A DNA stretch of 13,484 nt from Bacteroidales bacterium (lineage in GTDB: Bacteria > Bacteroidota > Bacteroidia > Bacteroidales > NBLH01). Made by a program: the position numbers and the translations under genes. The stretch covers positions 1 to 13,484 of the forward strand of contig JARGGF010000031.1 in assembly GCA_029210905.1 (NCBI GenBank), given 5' to 3'. Each line of letters starts with the position of its first letter. The first letter of the stretch is position 1. Positions 7,128 to 13,484 of this stretch are shown here, piece after piece. The notes below the pieces were generated by a model. It saw only the letters and a list, made by a program, of their open reading frames with translations, made no database searches and was not told the origin of the DNA.

Positions 7128-8684
7128 TTAAAAGTTACTATCCATCAATCCATTAGTACCTTTCAATTCTGTACCTTTTACATCCCACCATAATTTAAAA
7201 TCCATTCTGTCTTTATCCAATGAATTTAGAGCTTGAGGCATATTTTCCTGGTTTAAATTGTGCTGATTATCGGGATACCTGATACGTTTTACGTAAGTTC
7301 CTGCGGCAACGGTTGCATTACTGCTAATACCATCAATTGGCAAGGTTAAATCAGGATAATCTGTTCTTCTAAAGTCTGCCCAGGCTTCAACCCCATTTGG
7401 GAAGTTTGCAATCCATTTTTGGGTAATAATGCTTTTTAGCTGAGCTTCATTTGAACCTGTTAGATTAGCAACTCCATCAATGTAGTTTTGTGCATTGGTT
7501 GCATCAACACCTACATAGTCCATAGAGGCCTGAATACCAGACTTGTACAAAGCATTGGCATCTCCTGAAACCCAGCCCCTTAAGGTTGCCTCTGCTTGTA
7601 GAAAAAGCACTTCGGAATAAAACATTACCGGGCAATACATCTGAACATCGCCTTCACCTGAAAAATCCTCATAGCTTCCGACTAAATTTATGGTGGCCCG
7701 ATCGTTCCTGTCGCTTGGCATATTTTCATTATAGCCGTTTTCAAGTCCTACATATTCGGTTAAACCAATGTCTTCTTTGCTTACTGATTCACCATCGCGT
7801 TTATAAGTTAACCAAAGGGGGGCCCTGGGATCTTCTCCTGCACTTGATTCACTATATAAATAGTCAGTAAAAGTTTTTGAAACCCTTTCATTGTCCCAAT
7901 TCCAAAGCATTTGATGAAGGTAGTCATACCATCCGTTTGCTGACATTGGCACTTTGGCAACATCGTCATTACTGGTCATTACACCTGATGAAATTGCTGC
8001 CGCTGCTACCGATTGAGCGGTTGTAGGATCAACATTAGAAATTCTCATGGCTAATCGCAAGCGTAAAGAATTTCCAAACCTTCTCCATTTTTGGGCATCG
8101 CCACGATAGATTAAGTCATATTCATCGCCATAACTGAGCTGATCTTCTGCGCCGGTAATATTATTTACTGCTGCTTCTAAACGTGTTAACAAATCTGCAT
8201 AAATTGAGGACTGTGAATCATAAGCGGCTGATTCACCTCTACTTGCATCAAAATATGGAATGTCTCCATAAGTATCCGTCATTCTGGACCACCAATAACA
8301 AGTAAAGATTTCATTAATTGCCAATAATTCAGAGTAGGTAGGTTCGTCTGCCCAGGTTTCATTAATATTGTAAGATTTTCTAAGAAATTCAGTATAATGT
8401 TCTTTGAATTGATTTCCTATCCAACCATCTACGTAGCCATAATTGGATGATCCTCCAATTATATTTGCAAAATACTGACTGTAAATATCAGGATACAGGT
8501 TAACATTTCTTTGATAGTTTGCGAAAACCTGTTGTTGCATTCCGCTAAAAAAATATGCAGGGTTTACTTCAGTAACAGCATCTTTTCGAGTATTCATTTC
8601 TTCAAAATCCTTGGTGCAGCTATTTGTTGCCCAAATAAGAAGAATAGAAACCAGATATATAAATATTTTCTTCATTTTTTTCAT
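7128..8684 (-). CDS. SusD/RagB-like outer-membrane glycan-binding lipoprotein
   Basis: A 518-residue protein. A lysine-rich start and hydrophobic stretch end in the lipobox ATNSC, so Cys23 is the lipidated residue; TKDFEE follows, an acidic run like the surface-export signal of Bacteroidota lipoproteins. Family landmarks include NPAYFFSGMQQQ near 41-52, the helical segment around DAQKWRRFGNSLRLRLAM (196-213), LQAEATLRGW with a downstream GIQASM (362-387), and the C-terminal QKWIANFPNGVEAWADFRRT segment (422-441). These fit the SusD-like_2 branch of the SusD/RagB fold better than the classical starch SusD. The protein sits on the outer face of the outer membrane, binds the glycan and caps the SusC channel. 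It lies between the SusC-like gene (9 bases upstream) and the LamG lipoprotein (10 bases downstream), the spacing of a tightly coupled operon. No truncation or frameshift is seen. Confidence 0.95.
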   Translation of the reverse strand: MKKMKKIFIYLVSILLIWATNSCTKDFEEMNTRKDAVTEVNPAYFFSGMQQQVFANYQRNVNLYPDIYSQYFANIIGGSSNYGYVDGWIGNQFKEHYTEFLRKSYNINETWADEPTYSELLAINEIFTCYWWSRMTDTYGDIPYFDASRGESAAYDSQSSIYADLLTRLEAAVNNITGAEDQLSYGDEYDLIYRGDAQKWRRFGNSLRLRLAMRISNVDPTTAQSVAAAAISSGVMTSNDDVAKVPMSANGWYDYLHQMLWNWDNERVSKTFTDYLYSESSAGEDPRAPLWLTYKRDGESVSKEDIGLTEYVGLENGYNENMPSDRNDRATINLVGSYEDFSGEGDVQMYCPVMFYSEVLFLQAEATLRGWVSGDANALYKSGIQASMDYVGVDATNAQNYIDGVANLTGSNEAQLKSIITQKWIANFPNGVEAWADFRRTDYPDLTLPIDGISSNATVAAGTYVKRIRYPDNQHNLNQENMPQALNSLDKDRMDFKLWWDVKGTELKGTNGLMDSNF

Positions 8685-8693
8685 GTTTTAATA

Positions 8694-11600
8694 TTAAAAT
8701 CCAATGTTAATTGAGAAACCATAAGTTCTTGTAGACGGAACAGGGGAGAAATCAAAAGCTTGTGCGGAGTAGCTATTACTATAGGCACTTGCATCCGGAA
8801 TGGTTCCTGGTGTATGTTTATAGAAATAGAACAGGTTTCTTCCCACCACGGATATTCGTGCACTATTAAAGGGCTGGGTGGGGATTTTTGCCAATAAACT
8901 TTTTGGGAAAGTATAACCGATTGCAATTTCACGAAGTTTCATATGTGAGGCATCATAGATAAATTCCTCGGTAATACCCGAGATTCTTCCCCAATATTGT
9001 TGGGCAGATATCAGCTGATTGTTTATGCTTCCATCTTCCTGTAAACCATCATAAAAAAAGGACATTCTATTATTTGCGGTTGTTCTGGTTGAATTTCCTG
9101 AAGCAGTGGCACTTGCTTCGGTAGATGAATAAATATCGCCACCCTGTTGCATTGAAATTAATGCGGATAAATAAAATCCTTTATAGTTGGCTTTCAGCAT
9201 AATAGAACCTGTAAAGTCAGGTTGAATATTTCCAACAGAGACCAAGCTATCTTGTGTTCTTGGAAGTCCGTCGCCGCCAACTATGATGGCTCCATTATCA
9301 TCTCTTAGATAAACAGAACCCCGGATATCACCCATTTTTTCCCCTTCAATGGCGATGGCACCAATACCATTATTTAATTTTTCAAAATCGTAAACTTTAA
9401 GTATTTCATTTAACTCTTCTACCATTGTAGTGTTCTTTGTATAGTTGAAGTTTACTTCAAGATTAAAATCCTGGTTTTTTACAGGAACAGTATTTAATAG
9501 AATTTCAACACCTCTATTGGTAATTAACCCAGCATTAATAAGCTTGGCATCGTAGCCAGAACTCCAATCAGTTGGCACCGCAAATATCTGGTTATTAGTT
9601 TGTTCATCGTAATAAGTAAAATCAAGACCAAGTCTATTATTGAATAACCGTAAATCAGTCCCAAATTCTATTGAACTTGACATTTCAGGTTTTAGATCTT
9701 CATTAACTTTTATTGATGGAACATTTCCATTCAATAAATCAAAATTCCATTGACCAATTGTAAAAACCTGTTTTACATTATATGGGTTGGTGCCTTTACC
9801 TACCTGTGCCCATGATCCTCTTACTTTGGCATAGTTAAACCAGTCTGGTAAATTTACCATCTCTGAAATAATTCCACTTAAGCTGACTGATGGATAAAAA
9901 TAGGAGTTGTTATCAATTGGCAGCGTCGATGACCAATCATTTCTGGCTGTTATATCTAAATAAACCATACTTTTATAACCCACTTGCGCAAAGCCATATA
10001 GAGATTGAACTTCTTCTTCAATAAAGTTCTCTTCTGAAGTTATGTTGGACCCAAAGCCTAAGAAGTAGTTACCTTCAGTGGGAAGCCTTCCAGAATGGCT
10101 TGTAAGAGTTTGCTCATAATTGTACATTCTGTTGCCTCCAAAGTTTATGCTTAATGACAAATCATTAAAATCTTTATTGTAGCTTAATAAAAATTCAGCA
10201 TTTTCCTCTTTGAAGAATCTTTGTCTTGTATTATAATCAGGTCTGCTTGAACTTACATTGTCTGCGTAATAATAACCATTCTCTCCACCTTCCCTGAAGA
10301 AATCCAGGCCATATTTTAACCTGAGTTTTAAATGGTCAGTAAACTTAATGCTTGCAGCAAGGTAGCCAAATCCTCTGTAACGTTCGTCGCTATTATAGGT
10401 CTGTGCTTCAAGGAAATATGGGTTTCTATAATTTGCATTGGCAGTGGTATATAATTTTTCAACATGTTCTCCGGTTGGGCTGATATCATAGCCAGGCTGC
10501 AAATCAATAGAGCGGATATTCATTGGCATGGCGTTGAAGTAAGAAACATAACTATAGTAACCCATTTCAGGTCTTTCCTGACCTTTTGTTAAGAAGTAAG
10601 ATGCTTTTGCATCTACATTTAACCAGCTGGTTACATCATATACAGCCCGTAAATCAAAATTTGATTTATCAACTTTATGATCATTGTAAATTCCATTTTC
10701 TATGCTTTTGGCTGCTGAAACTCTAATTGTTCCTTTTTCTCCACCTGCAGATAGAGAGACATTATGGTTTTGGCTAATACCTGTTCTGGTAAAATCCTCC
10801 AATCTATTTGTTTGAGCTGAGTAAGGAATAGTTTCGCCAGTCCATGATTCCAGCATTTGACCTTCCATTTTTGGTCCCCACGATGAGGTTTCGAACCTGT
10901 CATAAGCGCCTTCGCGCCCTTGACCATACTCTTCTTGTAAGTCGAGATAATAAGCTAATTTAGAAATAGTTACATTACCATTGTAATTAATGTTTAAGCC
11001 TTTGCTGGAACCTTTTTTGGTAGTAATTAATATAACTCCGTTTCCAGCTCTTGAACCATATAATGCAGCAGCATTCGGCCCTTTCAAAACCGAGATGTTT
11101 TCTATATCCTGCGGGTTTACATCAGCCATACCGCCAGATGATTCTACACCGCCCCAAATGCCAGCTTCACCCTGGTCTGCACTGTTAAAAGGAACCCCAT
11201 CAACAACAATTAGGGGCTGGTTATTATCAGAGAGAGAGCTAGCTCCTCTAATTTCAATTCTGGAGGTGCCTCCAACCCCTGAACCAGATTGGTTTATAAT
11301 TACACCTGCAACTTTGCCCTGCAATGCGGTTGCGATATTTGCATCGCCTGTTGCAGTTAGTTCATCTGATTTTACATCCTGCACTGCATATCCAAGCGCC
11401 TTTTTTTCACGCTCTATGCCAAGTGCAGTTACCACCACTTCATCCAATGCATTTTCATCGGGGGTTAACACTAATTCAACATTTGTTTGCCCTGCTATCA
11501 CAACTTCTTTTGTGGTATAACCAACAAAAGAGAATAGCAAAACTGCATCTTCAGGAGCTGAAAGCCTAAAAACTCCATCCAGGTCGGTAATGGTACCATT

Positions 11601-11744
11601 TGTAGTACCTTTAACAACAACGTTGGCACCAACTATGGGCTCGTTGTTTTCATCCAGTACTTTCCCGGTTATTTCTTGCTGCGCTTTTATGCTCAACGAA
11701 GCAAAAATGATTAGGGAAAGAATTAATAAAAATCTTTTAATCAT
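8694..11744 (-). CDS. SusC/RagA-family TonB-dependent outer-membrane transporter
   Basis: A 1016-residue protein, the usual SusC length. Residues 1-21 are a signal peptide ending IKA before QQ. Residues 24-95 are a carboxypeptidase-regulatory-like beta domain (ITGKVLDENNEPIVGANV start). A TonB box, DEVVVTA, lies at 101-107. The plug runs from about 110 to 245 and contains IRGASSL, PLIVVDGVP and the VLKGPNAAALYGSRAGNG motif. The remainder is a 22-strand-type barrel ending in ...SINIGF, with the terminal aromatic residue used for barrel insertion. It imports oligosaccharides across the outer membrane with SusD as a lid. No STN domain precedes the regulatory-like domain, so trans-envelope sigma-factor signalling is not expected. 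The susD-like gene follows after 9 bases, so the two are co-transcribed. The substrate, probably a mannoside, is inferred only from the neighbouring GH92 genes. Confidence 0.96.
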   Translation of the reverse strand: MIKRFLLILSLIIFASLSIKAQQEITGKVLDENNEPIVGANVVVKGTTNGTITDLDGVFRLSAPEDAVLLFSFVGYTTKEVVIAGQTNVELVLTPDENALDEVVVTALGIEREKKALGYAVQDVKSDELTATGDANIATALQGKVAGVIINQSGSGVGGTSRIEIRGASSLSDNNQPLIVVDGVPFNSADQGEAGIWGGVESSGGMADVNPQDIENISVLKGPNAAALYGSRAGNGVILITTKKGSSKGLNINYNGNVTISKLAYYLDLQEEYGQGREGAYDRFETSSWGPKMEGQMLESWTGETIPYSAQTNRLEDFTRTGISQNHNVSLSAGGEKGTIRVSAAKSIENGIYNDHKVDKSNFDLRAVYDVTSWLNVDAKASYFLTKGQERPEMGYYSYVSYFNAMPMNIRSIDLQPGYDISPTGEHVEKLYTTANANYRNPYFLEAQTYNSDERYRGFGYLAASIKFTDHLKLRLKYGLDFFREGGENGYYYADNVSSSRPDYNTRQRFFKEENAEFLLSYNKDFNDLSLSINFGGNRMYNYEQTLTSHSGRLPTEGNYFLGFGSNITSEENFIEEEVQSLYGFAQVGYKSMVYLDITARNDWSSTLPIDNNSYFYPSVSLSGIISEMVNLPDWFNYAKVRGSWAQVGKGTNPYNVKQVFTIGQWNFDLLNGNVPSIKVNEDLKPEMSSSIEFGTDLRLFNNRLGLDFTYYDEQTNNQIFAVPTDWSSGYDAKLINAGLITNRGVEILLNTVPVKNQDFNLEVNFNYTKNTTMVEELNEILKVYDFEKLNNGIGAIAIEGEKMGDIRGSVYLRDDNGAIIVGGDGLPRTQDSLVSVGNIQPDFTGSIMLKANYKGFYLSALISMQQGGDIYSSTEASATASGNSTRTTANNRMSFFYDGLQEDGSINNQLISAQQYWGRISGITEEFIYDASHMKLREIAIGYTFPKSLLAKIPTQPFNSARISVVGRNLFYFYKHTPGTIPDASAYSNSYSAQAFDFSPVPSTRTYGFSINIGF

Positions 11745-11762
11745 GAAATAAGAATTTAAGTT

Positions 11763-11850
11763 ATTAATTTGGTTATCTTCTGACCTGAAAAGTAGATTTT
11801 GGCAATTAACAGGAGGGTTAATAAATCATTAATTTGTTTATTAATTTGTT
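11763..11850. repeat. ATTAATTTG(n)TT repeats in the susC-like leader
   Basis: On the plus strand ATTAATTTGTT occurs at 11828-11838 and again at 11840-11850, a 12-base period, and a related ATTAATTTGGTT lies at 11763-11774. A small hairpin lies between them: ATTAAC (11805-11810) and GTTAAT (11817-11822) around a six-base loop that reads CCTCCT in the minus-strand transcript. These lie in the proposed untranslated leader. They could be binding or RNA-structure elements, or simply AT-rich low complexity. Confidence 0.4.
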
Positions 11851-11860
11851 AATTCTCATG

Positions 11861-11868
11861 CAAATACA
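11861..11868 (-). promoter_or_regulatory. Possible -7 box of the susC-like operon
   Basis: The minus strand reads TGTATTTG, one mismatch from the Bacteroidota -7 consensus TAnnTTTG. No TTTG stands at the -33 position; that place is occupied by the direct repeat at 11881-11900, 12 bases upstream. A poor -33 with an overlapping repeat is the arrangement expected for an activator-dependent promoter. Transcription would start near 11855, leaving a leader of about 110 bases. The match is weak and unproven. Confidence 0.25.
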
Positions 11869-11880
11869 AGTACAGTTTGA

Positions 11881-11900
11881 TCTGGCACAGTCTGGCAGAG
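11881..11900 (-). promoter_or_regulatory. Tandem 10-bp direct repeat, candidate activator operator
   Basis: On the minus strand the sequence reads CTCTGCCAGA then CTGTGCCAGA, two adjacent decamers that match at 9 of 10 positions. It lies 137-156 bases before the SusC-like start, in the only spacer between the SARP-like regulator and the transport genes, and is GC-richer than its surroundings. SARP and OmpR-type winged helices bind tandem direct repeats spaced about one helical turn apart, so this is the best candidate site for the neighbouring regulator. The repeat is seen directly; the binding is inferred. Confidence 0.45.
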
Positions 11901-11980
11901 ATGTTCCCAGGCTTTAGAAAAGGAGTCTTTTAAGCAATTTGTTTTGAGAATGAAATTTTCAAAGGGAGAAATCTTCCTTA

Positions 11981-13484
11981 TCAGATTTTAATTAGCTGTT
12001 TAAATGCTATAGTGTATTCTTCACCATATACATGAAGATAAAGTCTTGTATAATTGTTGTAAGCGCTTAAGGCCAAGCTATGCTCACCTAAACTGTTTAA
12101 TACCTTACACTTATAACACAAAGCTGTTTCATTTAGCTGATCAAAAAGAGCTATAACATTAGCTATCTCAATTATGATGTTGGAATGTGATTTAATGTCT
12201 GAATTTTGAAGATGCAGTTCAAGGAATTGAACAATTTTTGTCGACATTTCACTTTTAAATTTATCAAGCCATTCAGTTTCAATATTAGCCAGCATATTGC
12301 CGCGCTTAAGATAACTTAGCAATTTTTTGAGCAGAGTATTGTCATCAAAATTAATTGGGAACTGATTGTTTATAACTTCACTTACATAAAGGTAATCGCA
12401 AAAAATATTATTGGCCAAAGCAAGTCTCCAATAAGGACTTTCGTATATAATCTCTATCTCTCCAATATCAGGTAAAACTGATCTTAGCTTTTTAATGTTG
12501 ACCCCACGATTATTTTTTGCACTGGATGAAGACTTATCCGGCCACAATATTTCTTGCAATTTGTTTGAAGAAATCCCTTTGCTCCCTTTAAAAGAATTAA
12601 GTAACATAAGTAAAAATAACTCCTTAAGGGTTGGACTGAATCGATAGGTAATATCTTTTCCTCTTTTATCAATAACCTGAAATCCTCCAAATAAATTAAT
12701 GCTACTAGCCTCAGCAGTTCTCGTTTTTATGCCTTCCATCAGTGGATCAGAAATCGCTTTGTGTGCATCGTTATTTTTTGTGTGGTTATTTTTTCGTTTT
12801 CTTATGTATATAATTATCAGGCTAATAAATACTACAAGAGCAAAAAAAGGAATTATTATTTTTTGGTCAATCCAGCTGGTTTTTTGTTCTATACCTTTTA
12901 TAACATTTAATGATCCGGGAGGAAACTGGAGGGTGTAAATTTTAATATCATTTTTCGAGTTACCGCTTTTACTTGAAGTAATTGCAACCAGTTTATTTGT
13001 AGAACTCCAATAAAATAAATCTGCGTATGATTGAACATCGGTAAAAAAATATGGGATACTATCCCCAATTAAGGCATACTCAGGTTTTGATAGTGACGCC
13101 TTAAATACCTGAAGATAAGTTCTTTCATCGTGGTGTGGAAAACACAAGGTATAAAAGCAGTCACTTTTATTATCAACAATAAGACTATTGACAGGTGTAA
13201 TATCATATTCATTTTTAAAATTTAAATTCCACACCCTTCGGACTATTTTTTTCTTTAAATCAATAAGATATAAATCATAATAAAATTGTGTGCCTAATAC
13301 TTGATCGCCGGATTTATTGCCTAATCCACCAAACAGATAGAATTGTTCTTCTTTTTTAGGGTTTTGACCAAGAGCTGATAGATAACGGGGAAAAATGGTG
13401 TCGCCATTAAATTTGATGCTTGTCCATTCTTCAGTGCTGTCATTGAAGGATAAAATATCGTTTTTATAGGTATAAAAGCCATAT
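11981..13484 (-). CDS. Membrane-anchored regulator: kelch-like sensor, TM helix, SARP-type winged helix and BTAD-like domain (5' end outside window)
   Basis: The frame is open from the stop at 11981 to the window edge, about 500 codons. The GTG at 13234 is internal, because 83 further codons upstream stay open and read as kelch propeller (an Arg, then YLFGGLG, then a YYDLYLIDL strand). In-window residues 1-195 are therefore the end of a beta-propeller sensor. Residues 204-226 form one hydrophobic helix followed by RKRK, which places the propeller outside and the C-terminus in the cytoplasm. Residues 263-365 resemble an OmpR/SARP winged helix: LFGGFQV, a conserved leucine-rich helix, then LWP followed by an SSSAKNN stretch and a LRSVL helix. 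Residues 378-500 are helical, like a BTAD/TPR region. No kinase or receiver domain is visible, so it looks like a one-component transmembrane regulator. It lies directly upstream of the SusC-like gene on the same strand and probably controls the locus. Domain calls are firm to moderate; the ligand is unknown. Confidence 0.8.
   Translation of the reverse strand, partial: YGFYTYKNDILSFNDSTEEWTSIKFNGDTIFPRYLSALGQNPKKEEQFYLFGGLGNKSGDQVLGTQFYYDLYLIDLKKKIVRRVWNLNFKNEYDITPVNSLIVDNKSDCFYTLCFPHHDERTYLQVFKASLSKPEYALIGDSIPYFFTDVQSYADLFYWSSTNKLVAITSSKSGNSKNDIKIYTLQFPPGSLNVIKGIEQKTSWIDQKIIIPFFALVVFISLIIIYIRKRKNNHTKNNDAHKAISDPLMEGIKTRTAEASSINLFGGFQVIDKRGKDITYRFSPTLKELFLLMLLNSFKGSKGISSNKLQEILWPDKSSSSAKNNRGVNIKKLRSVLPDIGEIEIIYESPYWRLALANNIFCDYLYVSEVINNQFPINFDDNTLLKKLLSYLKRGNMLANIETEWLDKFKSEMSTKIVQFLELHLQNSDIKSHSNIIIEIANVIALFDQLNETALCYKCKVLNSLGEHSLALSAYNNYTRLYLHVYGEEYTIAFKQLIKI

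Noticed and set aside
10990..11520. 176-codon plus-strand open frame
   Set aside because: It lies wholly antisense to the plug region of the SusC-like gene, has no recognisable domain or signal, and fits the stop-poor antisense frames that follow from codon bias.
11812..11817. AGGAGG as a Shine-Dalgarno site
   Set aside because: It is on the plus strand, where no gene starts nearby; the transcribed minus strand reads CCTCCT.
11962..11979. Stem-loop right after the regulator stop as its terminator
   Set aside because: The stem is about 7 bp and in minus-strand RNA contains an A-C mismatch, with no T tract after it; it pairs better in plus-strand RNA, where there is no gene.
13232..13234. GTG as the start of the regulator
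   Set aside because: The frame continues open upstream to the window edge, and those 83 codons encode kelch-like motifs, so this GTG is an internal valine.
1..13484. CRISPR array, tRNA, rRNA, insertion sequence or prophage signatures
   Set aside because: No regularly spaced repeats, cloverleaf, rRNA-like block, terminal inverted repeats or transposase frame was found on reading both strands.

Overview
The window looks like part of a polysaccharide-utilisation locus (PUL) from a low-GC member of the Bacteroidota. The evidence is an adjacent SusC/SusD pair, a LamG-type surface lipoprotein, two family-92 glycosidases, lipoprotein signals of the Bacteroidota type, AT-rich spacers without purine-rich ribosome-binding sites, and a TonB-dependent transporter that ends in phenylalanine. 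The genus cannot be told from the sequence. All recognisable genes lie on the minus strand, so the locus reads from high to low coordinates.

Layout in transcription order: (1) 13484-11981, the 3' part of a membrane-anchored regulator with an outside kelch-like propeller, one transmembrane helix and an inside SARP-like winged helix plus helical (BTAD-like) domain; its 5' end is beyond the window. (2) 11980-11745, a 236-base control region with a 10-bp tandem direct repeat, a weak -7-like box and AT-rich repeats. (3) 11744-8694, SusC-like transporter. (4) 8684-7128, SusD-like lipoprotein. (5) 7117-5210, surface lipoprotein with a duplicated helical + LamG unit. (6) 5209-4976, spacer with a perfect 15-bp inverted repeat and a possible promoter. 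(7) 4975-2693, lipoprotein GH92. (8) 2692-2552, spacer with two hairpins. (9) 2551-251, secreted GH92. (10) 250-1, a hairpin and a short open frame of doubtful status.

Proposed working model (inference): the duplicated LamG protein and SusD bind a mannose-containing glycan at the cell surface, SusC imports it, and the two calcium-dependent GH92 exo-alpha-mannosidases trim it. Their active-site surroundings differ. The enzyme at 251-2551 carries the residue set of the structurally characterised alpha-1,2-mannosidase BT3990 at matching spacing, while the one at 2693-4975 lacks the +1 subsite residues of that set, so the two probably cleave different linkages. There is no endo-mannanase in view, which points to short mannosides or glycoprotein N-glycans rather than polymeric mannan. 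SusC has no N-terminal signalling (STN) domain, so control by an anti-sigma/ECF sigma pair is unlikely; the neighbouring kelch-TM-SARP protein is the obvious candidate regulator. It and the direct repeat in front of susC are the least conventional elements of the locus.
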